A stretch of DNA of 15,015 nucleotides from Acanthaster planci (lineage: Eukaryota; Echinodermata; Asteroidea; Valvatida; Acanthasteridae), in assembly GCF_001949145.1 (NCBI RefSeq), contig NW_019091844.1, forward strand, positions 36,937 through 51,951, in the 5' to 3' direction. Positions 1 through 9,042 of the stretch are shown here, piece by piece. Both the position numbers and the translations under genes were made by a program. Each line of letters starts with the position of its first letter. The stretch's first letter is position 1. Under the pieces are notes generated by a model, which was given only the letters and a program-made list of their open reading frames with translations, was not told the DNA's origin and searched no databases.

Positions 1-92
1 CGACGCCAGTGTGGGGGAACCGATTCGCAACCGGGCCGGCAGACCGGGCTTTCCACCGAGGTCACGCGTTGCGCATGAGTGACCCCTCGTAT

Positions 93-250
93 GCACTCGC
101 TGTTTATTGCACTCGATAGCGCCCGTGTGCGCTCGTGAGCGCTCGTAAATGCTCGCAGGTACCCGCAAGCGCTCGTTACCGGCAGCAAATTTTACGAGGA
201 GATACGAGGGTTTAGCGGAAACTTCGAGCGAGTACGAGTGCGAGGAGTAC
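93..250. repeat. CpG-rich decamer minisatellite with an inverted right half
   Basis: From about 93 to 180 the sequence is built from loosely conserved units of 9 to 11 bases carrying the core GCGCTCGT or its variants GCACTCG, GCGCCCGTG and ATGCTCGC, in one orientation. From about 200 to 250 the same theme appears in the opposite orientation (ACGAGG, GCGAGTACGAGTGCGAGG). The patch is much richer in G+C and CpG than the AT-rich DNA that follows from about 255. No coding frame is supported. Confidence 0.6.
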
Positions 251-794
251 TTCAATTTAATCATTACTGTACATTCAGGAGTACATCCGCAACAGTGTAT
301 CTCAAAAAGTGTGTGATATGAAATGTCTATTTATTGATGTTTATAGCTCCCACATAGAGTAAACAGAAGATATGAGTTAAGTATAATTGTAAAATGTTTT
401 GTTTTTTTTGTAAACTAAAAAAGTATATGTTTTCTGTTGCGGATGTGCATTTAAGAAGATGCCTTACGTAAATCATTTCCCTAATGAAAAACATACATTT
501 CAGAAACATTATCCATACTGGATTTTTATGCATATGCAGTGGGTATTAAAATGACATCATATTAAATGTCAGTGTTACAGGGAAAATAGAAAATTCAGAT
601 TTTTTGCACAAGAAGTTTGCATTTAACACTTATGTCATTACAACCTTACATATGAAAAAACATGAATGTTAGAGAAAAAGTCATATTATTTCAAGAAGCT
701 ACATGCTTTTACCTTCAATATGACATGAAACTCAAGGCATTTGAACAATTTTTAGATTTTGACCATTTGATTGACATAATTACGGAAATGCCCT
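251..794. other. AT-rich stretch without a recognisable gene
   Basis: No open frame here resembles a known protein. The longest minus-strand frame (327-533) is low complexity and rich in F, I and K, as expected for chance translation of AT-rich DNA. The part next to 795 could hold the worn 3' end of the minus-strand LINE whose reverse transcriptase begins there. Confidence 0.5.
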
Positions 795-1131
795 CTTCTT
801 TGTTCCTGTTAACAATCTAGCTGGCAGCGATCTTTCGCAAATTTATAGAAAAAACCTGTGGAGACCACTTGTAAAATATGTGCCTATGAAAAGTTAAATT
901 ACAATCGAATACAATCCCAAGGTTGCGGGCAAATTCACTAGGATGGATATTGATGTTACCAATCTCAACACGGACATCATTTAGAGAATAATGTTTCTGA
1001 TGTGGACATTAAAATACAAGAAATTCACTTTTCAAATCATTGAGTTTAAGCTTATTTTCTATCATCCAGTGTCGAATATCGAGACATGCTTCCAGTTTTG
1101 CAGTGACAACAGACAACAGAGGGATATGATT
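795..1131 (-). pseudogene. LINE reverse transcriptase, C-terminal part (fragment)
   Basis: Read on the minus strand, this gives a nearly continuous frame with the typical end of a non-LTR retrotransposon reverse transcriptase. A helix with LEACLDIRHWM comes first, then NKLKLNDLKSEFLVF (plus positions about 1012-1056), corresponding to the usual W-M..NKLKLN..KTE-L-F block. After a spacer comes ARNLGIVFD (about 904-930), matching the widespread ARNLGV-FD block, followed by a F..HI and LRKIA pattern. One in-frame stop follows LVF and another ends the segment near 795, so the gene is dead. The palm motif with the catalytic aspartates, which should lie just upstream (plus positions above 1131), is not recognisable. 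The same-strand endonuclease at 1940-2397 lies in the position expected for the same element. The clade is probably in the CR1/L2/Rex-like group, which is inference. Confidence 0.75.
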
Positions 1132-1939
1132 GATCCAGAGAATTGTGTGGTATTTCAAAATAAACTATGGTAGATTGTTTATTAAAAATTTCTGTTTTAA
1201 AAGCAGTTCAAAATTTTTAAAATTTTCACCCGTCACACTTTTTGCCAAACTTCACGGAGAGACTCATAAACATTTAAGCAAATGGTGCATTTGACAGGGT
1301 GCTTGCTGGGCTGATAATGAATAATCATACCCAAGTCAGTCCTATTCTGGGAAGAGGGGGAGTCTTGGGTATTTTTGAACTATGGCCATGCACGAAACTG
1401 ATCACGTAATTTAAATCGCAAACACCAAGGCTATGTACATGTAAATGTACTTGTATCAGTGGAGTACCATACACAGTCTATTCAATTATGTACGAGTTTA
1501 GCCATTTTGTGGGAAAACTGAACAATAGTTTCCCAACTAATGCATTCGTAACTCAGGTTTTATTGACTGAAATGCTTATGGCATGTTCTTCAAAAATGGA
1601 CCAAAATGCAACTGCGGATACCATTCTTCAAAACTTTTTCAACATGAATGACTTTGATCATGTAAAAAACAAATTAGCACCTTCACATTTATAAGATTAT
1701 TAGGGGATAATCAGGGATACTGTGTACATTTGGGGGACATTTGGTGGGCTACCAGTGTAAATCAAATGGAGTTGACTTCATTTAAAGTTTTACGTCAAAG
1801 TGTTTGTACCAGAGGACTTCATTTCAAAACTTCCATCAACAAGGAGAATTCAGTATATTTTTCAACTGATGTATTTTAAAGCACCTATGAAATAAATATA
1901 AGCCATGGAAAAAAAGAGCACAAAATTGACAGAAAATGA
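1132..1939. other. Worn middle of the minus-strand LINE, or unrelated insert
   Basis: This stretch lies where the fingers and palm of the reverse transcriptase should be if 795-1131 and 1940-2397 belong to one element. I could not see the F/YADD box or other palm motifs in any minus frame. A plus-strand frame at 1488-1694 has a plausible amino-acid mix but no family resemblance. The length, about 800 bp, is close to what the missing part of a LINE reverse transcriptase would need. Confidence 0.35.
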
Positions 1940-2397
1940 TAAAAGTTTGGCTCTCTTCAGTCTCTGTTTATAATCACTCTCACATCTACTTGATGTGAAC
2001 TTGTGGGGTAAATGTTTTTCCAAATGAAAAGGCAATACATGTTCATGTACCTGTTGAATGAGCTTCCATTCGAAATCTGGTGATTTTTCCTTGTGTTGAT
2101 GCTTTGTAGATTGGCTGACAGGTATTTATGCCGTTTACTATCCCTCGTGTGTTTGCTTTGAGTATCATATAAACTTTCCTTTTGATTTATTTCCTTATCT
2201 TTGGAGCTACGTGTACATGTACATCAATGTCAAACAGAACCATGTTATGGTCAGATATTCCTTCCACAATCTTAGTGTTCTTAATTACACCCTGGATACT
2301 CACAATAATTAGATCAAGGATGCTACGTCTCCCTGTGACCGAGTCAGCTCTTTGACACATTGCTTGAAGCCATATTCAGTAGCCATCTTGATGGTGG
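1940..2397 (-). pseudogene. LINE AP-endonuclease C-terminal end and linker (fragment)
   Basis: On the minus strand the frames spell the end of the apurinic-type endonuclease found in non-LTR retrotransposons, which nicks the target DNA before reverse transcription. Seen in order: a FKQCVKELTR block, SILDLIIV (the usual LDLI-TN block), and VEGISDHNMVLFDIDV, which carries the conserved G-I-S-D-H block with its catalytic aspartate and histidine. After a stop and frame changes, KHLPHKFTSSRC (about 1982-2010) matches the PHK..SSR linker that follows the endonuclease in many LINEs, then KQRLKRAKLL. There is a frame break near 2320, a stop after KIRK and another shift near 2090, so this is a pseudogene. 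The N-terminal half of the endonuclease is missing upstream (above 2397), which points to a truncated or rearranged copy. Confidence 0.75.
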
Positions 2398-4859
2398 TTA
2401 CTTGAAGGTGTTTGTACACCAGTTTTCCTGGACTTCTGCAAAAACAACACGGCAACACACCGATTTGAGATATGTACAAAATATGAACCTAATTTATTCA
2501 AAGTAACTATACACTATTTAGAACTGCAGGGAAATCTATTCTTAGAATATTTCGAGTCACCTAAAATACCTCTCAAATAGCTCAATGCACGGTACCTGAC
2601 CTCCTATTTAAAAATTAGTGAATCACTTCTTACTAATAACAATTCCGGAAAGTTAAAACTGACGAGTTTCTATTTTATACTGTTGAAGCCCAATCAATGG
2701 AAGATGCTAAATTTAATCAATATCAGTAATTCAAATCCATTAATTCACATCATATACAGTTGTCAGCAGAATGTTTAAATTTTCCTAAAAATTGGTCTAA
2801 AATTCTAATCAACGGGTCAGTCCTCTAATTCAGCATTATATCAATTAGCCTTCTCTATACTCAATCCAGTCGTATGTGACAGCACAAAAGCCAAAGTGGC
2901 ATGAAAGTAGAATACTCTCAATTCAAATCAATCAATAAACGACACATCCAAAGACGTGCGACAATGCAAATGAATACACAGATATCAAGAATCGAATACT
3001 ACACATTTTCCATGGAAATCACCAACTCAGTGAAATCATCAAAATTATTTGAAACCTTATACAATAATAACTGAAGGGTTTAAGGGAGATAAAGTTGCTT
3101 TGTCACAGTTGCGGCTGATTTCTTATTTTACACTAGCCGTCCAAGTCAGAGGAGCAAACATGGCCGCTGGACAGGACGACACTGCAGAGAACCATCAGGC
3201 TCCAGGAAGGACTGCAGGGTTGTGGAAAAAGCTACACTCGGAATGTGGAGCGGAACTACTCTCAGGCCTCACAAGCAAGGTCCCAAGGACATCAGTGCTT
3301 CACAGACCATATACATCAACATATAAAGGCCATCTATAATGGAAAATAACCAAACTACTCCAAACCAGAAAACAGATACAGTTTCCAAAATCATAATTTT
3401 CTATTGGCAACAATTAATAAAGTTGCACATAATTTGAACCAAGCAATTCAATATAACGAAATCACAAAGTGTAACTTATGACCAGATGACTGCTGTTGTC
3501 ACGCTGACCCATGCTTGTCCGAGCCATGCCGAAGACTTCACAGAGCCGAAACCATCTGTGCTGATAGCCAAGGGATGGCACAAGCTAACCAAAATGGCTA
3601 CGTCAGCATGAACTCAAAACACCATGTTCCTTCTACCTCAACATGTACATGTAGCAAATCTCACCCACGCCCATTTCCATCCAACCTTATATACACATAT
3701 CAACATTCAATAAATACTAAATACTAAGATGCATTCATGCGGAGAGCTAAACAAAAGACAGACATGACAGAATTTGGGTTAAACTAGGTTGATATATATG
3801 TATATGTATATCTGGTTGATACACCTTTATAAGGACTTGTAGATCAGCAAATTTCCTTTCATAGTTTGACAGTTGATCAATAAGCAACACATTTTTTTGC
3901 CCAGTGTATTAAATATTTCAGCACCATGCACCGAAAAAAGATCGCAAAAAAGACGGCAAAAAAAGATCAAAGTCCTAACCTGTATTGAGCCGTTTTCCTT
4001 GTTCTGGATCAGTAAAACTATATTCAGTCATATTACAGCTCAATTACTATCAAACTCAAATAAAATGGGGTCAGAGGTCTACCTTGTACATGTATATTTT
4101 CAAACTTTGAGCTTTAAATTTTCTTACAAGATCGACAAAGGTGACGACGACACTTTTCCTGAACAAGTTCTGGATCGGTTTAGCCACTTCTGGATTGCTT
4201 CAAAAATTTCTTTACACATAAAAAATAGTCAAGTGTAAGCCTATTTCTCTGCCAAAACCATTGTAACAAGCATATTTTCTAGTAAAGCATGTCTTATTTT
4301 AAAGGGAATTAGTTTATATATTAGAATTTAAGTGCATCAACAAGGATAGCATGCATAAATTTTGACTTGACTTTGCTGCTCAGCAAGCCGTCGACCACAA
4401 ATCCCCCCACGCCGCAAAGTTGACGAGCCCATTATGTCACGCACCAATCTTTTACGCACGTGTAGTTAAGTCCATGACGATCGTACATATGTACTTGCAT
4501 ATGCGATCTGAAACTAGGAAAATCATTTGTTGAATCTTGCGAAGTGAGTGATCTACCGGCCTGTAATTTATTCCGATGTTGATTTTTTGTGCTCCCGTGA
4601 TTTTTTACAAACCGTCAACAAACGCTGGTACGCGAATTGGAAATTTAGCCAGAATTCCTTTTCTTGAAATTTTCTGGGAGTAAAATTTGTACTGCAAGAC
4701 TTTCATTTTACCTTTCAAAACAAAAAGTCATCTTGGCATGTATGCGGCAGAGCAATAGCAAAAAGGTGGGTAGGCCTATATATTTCAAGCGATCAGCAAC
4801 TAGGAAAATGATTGTAATTACTGAAAGCTTGGAGACCACGTGTGGATAAAACTTCCTTC
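2398..4859. other. Gene-poor AT-rich interval
   Basis: No recognisable gene lies in this 2.4-kb interval. It holds several short frames with no family match: 3160-3339, 59 codons from an ATG in good context with the start MAAGQDDTAENH; 3515-3727; and 3873-4238, 121 aa with no methionine near its start. A short AT alternation, tatatatgtatatgtatat, sits at about 3791-3812. A 12-bp perfect palindrome, gtacatatgtac, is at 4483-4494. Two imperfect copies of a 26-nt word occur at 4503-4528 and 4789-4814 (22 of 26 identical). Remnants of the minus-strand LINE may be included if the PHD-like fragment at 4860-5057 and the endonuclease at 1940-2397 share an origin. Confidence 0.4.
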
Positions 4860-5057
4860 TCGAGCAACTGAAAATGAAATTTGGGCAACAAGATTTTAGA
4901 CTCCCCTGCCCGAAGGGCAATTACATTTTTAAAAATTTTGCGAGCCCCAATTATATCCTCCAAGGTCTGAAGAAGCCAATGAACAGACTCCGAGACACTT
5001 GTGTACGCTGTGTGAATCCACTGTTCACATGCATCACACATTATAGCAGTATTTGTC
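4860..5057 (-). pseudogene. PHD-finger-like fragment, possibly from a LINE ORF
   Basis: A minus-strand open frame reads ETNTAIMCDACEQWIHT and continues for about 50 residues. The spacing C-D-x-C-x-x-W-x-H is the centre of a PHD zinc finger; the cysteine expected three residues after the histidine is replaced by tyrosine (TAC for TGC, a single base). Versions of this finger occur near the N terminus of CR1-like and related LINE proteins in invertebrates, and also in chromatin proteins. The frame begins right after a stop codon, and the upstream C-x-x-C pair is not seen. A weak continuation resembling the G-x-P/Q-N-F end of such fingers appears in another frame near 4935-4960. It lies on the same strand as, and upstream of, the LINE endonuclease at 1940-2397, so it could be the front of that element, but 2.4 kb of unreadable DNA separates them. 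Confidence 0.4.
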
Positions 5058-6420
5058 TCTCATATGTTTCCATCGAATACTCCAAAGGACTGCTACCCTC
5101 ACTACAATGCCATGGATCTGAGCTTTGTTGAAGATCCCTATACTCACAGATATCAGCAAGAATTTCGAAACAGCTAAAACTCACTGGTATGCAGCGTGAC
5201 AAGAAAAATCTTGAACAATCATGATAATCCAAGCATACCAATCAGGCAAACAAACATCATGCCCCTCAAGAAACTGGTTCCATCACGGTGGACACCTAAA
5301 AATTATAAAATGGAATAGACTTACAGATTGATAAGAAGATAAAAAACTTGGATTAAACATCACAGCAAATCAAACCGAAAGGGTTTCCCAAACCACACAA
5401 CAGCTAATGAGCAGGCCTATTCCAAGATGGCGGTGAAACTTCCTGTGCAGTTTACGACACAATGGGTGCTGCAATGGATATTCCAGTGCAGTAGCACCGT
5501 TGGCAGACAACCATGCTGGGATTAATGGTTTTCGAGTACAAAAGCAGCTCCCAAAATCACCAAAATAGCAAATTTGGATGCAAAAATTTATTACAACAGT
5601 AAAATGCATCATGCATGATCTGTCAATTCCCCTGACTCCTGTTTGTACATGAGTGTACATTTACCTATACATACATGTATTGTACAATTAACAAATCATA
5701 TACCATTATGGTTCATGATGTCAGGCAGAGTCCAGTTCCAGAACTTTCAGAATATGACTGTCTAGATTGTGGGCCAAGTGCCCCAAAAGTGCCTCTTCCG
5801 TGATCCACTCCAGGTGTTTACTTTCTGATCACACAGTCCAACGTACAAACATACAGTATATGATTTACGGGTTGTTCATATTGTCAACTCTTGCACATTA
5901 ATGTACAGAACGGGAGAAACAATGTCTGTTTATTTCACACGGAAAGAGCCTAAAAATCAGTGTAGTCTGGTTGTATTCCAAACTATTTTCTAACGTCTGG
6001 GAACCAACTACAGTTCTCACCTACATGTAACATGACTGTTGGTTTACGTAGGTCCAGCCGTGACACAGAGACTACACATGTATGTACTGCACACATGGTT
6101 TGCTGAAGACACTTGGGGTTTACAGCGACCCATGTCCATGAGCAATGGCTTTGTTTCCTGAAATTGTAGCTTGTGGAGTATAAATAACATCCTCATCAGG
6201 CGTGAAATGAATCATTCACTTCTACAACCAGCATTTTTGGGATGGATTTTTGGGGCAACTAGCAAAACGGTGAACATTTCAAGATCACTGAACATGCATG
6301 ATCACTGATTCTCAGCTGCATGGCCCTGTATTCTGCACGAATGTATTCGCCTAGTGAAAGCATTGAAGGTAGACTTTTGAATATCTTGTTTTTCATATAA
6401 GATACAAAACAAAGAGATTT
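5058..6420. other. Interval without a convincing gene
   Basis: Several frames of 60-100 codons exist on both strands, none with a recognisable family. At 5425 an AAGATGGCGG word precedes a short frame of about 33 codons. At complement 5721-5828 there is a 35-codon stop-free run with a helical, coding-like composition, KHLEWITEEALLGHLAHNL, which was considered and not called. Two TACATGTA octamers lie at 5672 and 6022. Confidence 0.4.
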
Positions 6421-6589
6421 GTTACTATAAGCCTTATCGCAAATACTGCATGGGTGATTTTGCACAATGGTAGAAAGGCATTGTGGTGAGGCAAAAGGAG
6501 CAAACATTGCCCCTTTTTCCTTCCCACGATGCCTTTCAACCATTGTGCTAAATCACCCATGCAGCATTTGCGATAAGACTTATTGTAGC
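6421..6589. mobile_element. Foldback palindrome (MITE-like or hairpin RNA source)
   Basis: The two arms, 6421-6503 and 6507-6589, are reverse complements of each other over 83 positions without any gap, with 11 mismatches by my count (about 87% identity) and a loop of 3 nt (6504-6506). The most conserved part pairs CTTATCGCAAAT, GCATGGGTGATTT and GCACAATGG with their complements. The symmetry stops abruptly at 6420/6590. This is the shape of a fully foldback MITE, or of a locus giving a long hairpin transcript. No target-site duplication is evident next to the ends. The overlapping minus-strand frames at 6259-6605 are artefacts of the palindrome. Confidence 0.88.
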
Positions 6590-7835
6590 ATTGACTATAA
6601 GGCACTTAACTTTCATGAAGGTGTGTTGCTTTAAACTACGGTAGGGCTTAGTCTCCTAATTTGAAAATATTGAAATTTTTTGGGGGCGGGGGAGGTATTT
6701 TTGATAATTGCTTTGAGTGTATTAATCTTTTATCTGCCATGCAGGGTTTCAAGGCATGGACAAAGAAGTTAACACATGTGCAGTGAGTTTCCCCCAATTT
6801 CAGGGGGAGATTTGACCAACTTCCAAAGACGTACATGTAGTTGCCGGTGTGGCTAGTTATGGTTCGTGTGTTCCAGCTATTCATCTTGTGAGCGCCCTCT
6901 CACATTAACACAACGTTTTGACCAAGTCCAAGACTAGGGGTATACAAGCAGGAGAGGCCCTTTCTTTTTCTCGAAGTTACGGACCCCTTTCACTCTAGCC
7001 CAGCAATATAAATGTCACCCCTTGAAAACCAATCCGTTATTCAAAATTTAATAGAATTTTAATGAGCACTGTCTGTAAATGGAACTCTTTCCATACAGAG
7101 CTCTCTGAGGAAAAAAATGTTGCATCCTGCCTTCACTTCAGCAGTTGTGCACAGAGTCTATGGGAAGAGAAGAACATTTTGTAAGTATTTCCCAACAACA
7201 TCGGTAAATGTTTCTCAGTCCAGAATTTGTGTCTTTCCAGAATTTCTGTAATGGCTGATTTTAATTGAGATAATATATGATGAGAAAACTGGAGTCAGGA
7301 TGTAATACTTTTCCCCTCTCAGAACCTGGACGTTAGTCGTAGGCCTGGCCCTGGAGCAACATGTAGGTTATCATTAACTTGAGGCCTAAGCTTAAGACTT
7401 TCCTCCTCGTAGCACTAGCTACAACATTACCATTGCAAATTATCATACTCACCACAGTCTGATAGTTAGGCCTACGCCTGGGCCTGTAGTATTAATATTG
7501 CGTAAACACCCGGTACCTCACGCAAGTGTATTGTCGGCAGCAAGAAAACTAGTTTTCCGAATCTACACTGCGAAGGCCTAATCGCTCTCCTTTGCTCTCT
7601 CTACCACGATATACTACGACATTATGACATGGAGTCGGCCTAGTTCATCCCACCCCACCATGATCCCACACATGCCGCGCACTCGCATGATACACAGTAT
7701 GTACTGTACAGAACATGCGCTTTTGACGGCCCGCACGTAATGAATGAACGCCAAACATATAATAAGCGCTTGCACGTACGTCAACGGAGTCCTTGCCAAC
7801 GTACCCAGAAACCATTGACCTATCGCAGAGAGCCG
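6590..7835. other. Interval without a convincing gene
   Basis: No open frame with a family resemblance was found. Composition shifts from AT-rich to more GC-rich and CpG-containing after about 7500. AGGCCTA occurs at 7382, 7468 and 7574. A 126-codon minus-strand frame, 7614-7994, starts at an ATG that overlaps the plus-strand ATG at 7993. It contains many C, H, R and Y residues without any domain and is more likely a by-product of the CpG-rich upstream region of the plus-strand genes. Confidence 0.4.
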
Positions 7836-7858
7836 TTTTTTATACCACGCATGCGCAC
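7836..7858. promoter_or_regulatory. Possible promoter: TATA-like word plus NRF-1-like palindrome
   Basis: A TTTTTTATA run at about 7835-7844 is followed at once by ACGCATGCGCAC (7847-7858). Its reverse complement differs at one position from the NRF-1 consensus YGCGCAYGCGCR. Both lie about 140 bp upstream of the first small ORF at 7993, inside a locally CpG-rich stretch. This is a suggestion from motif content only. Confidence 0.22.
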
Positions 7859-7992
7859 GCAAAGGACAGTGGGTAAAATTGTAGTAAACATAATTATAAG
7901 AAAAAGCTGATTTCTGTACGTCGGCGCGCCTGGTTTGAATTGAAATAAAAATGTAATGCCATGAAAATCGCCCTCTTCTCAATTTTAAAACC

Positions 7993-8145
7993 ATGAACCT
8001 CCTTTTTACTGAAATAAGCGACGATGAACTGTGGAGTCACATCCGAGGTTTATCTGAAGAAGATCTTGACAACGGCAGAAATTCCAAAATCAACAACGAG
8101 AGAAAGTCTTTAGAGACGGCACTCTTACAAAATTTACACCGTTAA
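7993..8145 (+). CDS. Small acidic protein, 50 aa, first gene of a compact cluster
   Basis: I do not recognise this protein. The ATG has an adenine at -3, a good initiation context, and the frame runs 50 codons to a TAA. The product begins MNLLFTEISDDELWSHIRG and continues SEEDLDNG, then a basic, amphipathic stretch ending ETALLQNLHR. The first half is acidic and probably helical; there is no signal peptide, membrane segment or metal-binding motif. It was below the size usually called but has the amino-acid balance of real coding sequence, and it lies 5 nt ahead of the frame-broken coding region that begins at 8151. It may be a complete small gene, or the N terminus of the next gene cut off by a stop and frameshift. 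In the second case the joined product would be roughly 200 residues. Function unknown. Confidence 0.45.
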   Translation: MNLLFTEISDDELWSHIRGLSEEDLDNGRNSKINNERKSLETALLQNLHR

Positions 8146-8150
8146 ATTAG

Positions 8151-8628
8151 GGTTGCCGGTATCCCCTGCTTGCAAATCAAGAGGAAAAAAGCAGACGGCA
8201 TGTAAGACTTTTAAAACTTACGTTTGGAGAAGTAGTAGGAAATGGACAGATCGAAACGAACACTTTTTATTTGTTCAAAAATCCCCAGTGTTTAAATTGA
8301 AAAACATAATTGAAAACTCAAAAGGCGACAAGGTCATTCCAGTCAAAACATTTTGTTTGAAAAGGTTACACGTTGGAATCAGATCAACTTGCTTACATCT
8401 ATTGCCCACAGTTGGGTTACCAACGTCAACTTTTACAATGGGCATTCGTTTGATTCATTACCCGTGATTTCGACAAATAGATATTTCCGCAGTGATTTTG
8501 AAACTCCTAGAAAACGAAAACGCAAAAATATCGACGAATTAACCTTTTATGTCAGGAGCGAGACTGGAAGACTTTTGCAGAATGAAAACGACGGACTAAT
8601 TATCGAACTCAATATTTTATCAAACTAA
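8151..8628 (+). pseudogene. Frame-broken beta-rich protein of unknown function, middle gene of the cluster
   Basis: Coding character moves between frames. From 8151 to 8297 the third frame reads without stops and contains LLKLTFGEVVGNGQIETNT followed by FYLFKNP, then meets TGA at 8298. From about 8314 to 8625 the first frame is open and contains WNQINLLTSI (from 8374), a region with VTNVNFYNG, then RKRKRKNIDELTFY (8509-8550), and ends DGLIIELNILSN with TAA at 8626. There is no ATG at the start of the first segment. Alternating hydrophobic and polar residues predict strands rather than helices, so the product could be a small beta-fold structural protein; that is inference. The RKRKRK run could serve as a nuclear signal or bind nucleic acid. 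Another frame is open across 8153-8467 but has a poorer composition. At least one indel has inactivated the gene. Stop to next start is 64 nt. Confidence 0.4.
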
Positions 8629-8692
8629 ACATTTTAACCGCACAATTATAAAACTTTTATGTTAAAAAGGTGGCAAAAATGATGAAAAAAGT

Positions 8693-9034
8693 ATGTATCC
8701 AGACTTGACTGGATATGAAGCCGAAACAAACGCGACTAAAATTTACCGCCTTCAAAAAATCGAAGACATCCGCGGCCAAATCTTACGAGGACGCGATGCC
8801 AGAAAAACTTCTTATAAAAGGATTAAACAGCTACCAACCGCGCTCAATCACGTGGAATACGGAGTAGAAGCAAAAAGCGCCATGGAAGCAATAAGCCGCC
8901 ATAGGCATTCCAGCCCTTATTGGCTTGTCGGGCTTGTGATGGAAGGCCTCGCTATCGCAGCATTTGGGGCTTACGCGATATTAAAGAACGCCGGTCGCCG
9001 CCTGACTCACAAAACTAAAAAAAAAACACTCTAA
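8693..9034 (+). CDS. 113-aa membrane-anchored-type small protein, last gene of the cluster
   Basis: The frame starts at an ATG with adenine at -3 and runs 113 codons to TAA. The product begins MYPDLTGYEAETNATKIYRL and then QKIEDIRGQI, a highly charged helical or coiled-coil-like region to about residue 48. A hydrophobic segment rich in G, A and L follows at about residues 76-98 (YWLVGLVMEGLAIAAFGAY), and the protein ends in a basic tail, THKTKKKTL. From memory, short proteins opening with YPDL or YPNL and a charged helix followed by a Gly/Ala-rich hydrophobic part exist in many copies in cnidarian and other invertebrate genomes; I cannot verify a family name and know no function. Against those, the C-terminal part here looks short. 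An AATAAA at 9100 lies 66 nt after the stop and could end its transcript. The frame is intact, unlike most coding remnants in the window. Confidence 0.55.
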   Translation: MYPDLTGYEAETNATKIYRLQKIEDIRGQILRGRDARKTSYKRIKQLPTALNHVEYGVEAKSAMEAISRHRHSSPYWLVGLVMEGLAIAAFGAYAILKNAGRRLTHKTKKKTL

Positions 9035-9042
9035 CGATAGCT

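Noticed and set aside
3160-3339. 59-codon plus-strand frame starting ACATGG with MAAGQDDTAENH
   Set aside because: Start context and opening residues look like a real gene, but there is no domain, no clear splice donor and no support from neighbours. Could be a first exon, but not supportable.
3873-4238. 121-codon plus-strand frame
   Set aside because: No convincing start codon, low-complexity basic and aromatic content, and no family resemblance; consistent with chance in AT-rich DNA.
4503-4814. Two 26-nt words (22 of 26 identical) at 4503 and 4789
   Set aside because: Similarity does not extend into the flanks; could be chance in AT-rich DNA.
6259-6605. Two minus-strand frames of 94 and 70 codons
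   Set aside because: They lie across the 6421-6589 palindrome, whose symmetry explains their shared peptides.
7338-7476. Inverted CGTAGGCCT / AGGCCTACG words 130 bp apart
   Set aside because: Only 9 bp, and AGGCCT is itself a dispersed common word in this window.
7614-7994. 126-codon minus-strand frame with a genuine ATG overlapping the start at 7993
   Set aside because: No domain and an unusual excess of C, H, Y and R. It overlaps the upstream region of a better-supported plus-strand gene and probably reflects CpG-rich DNA depleted of stops.
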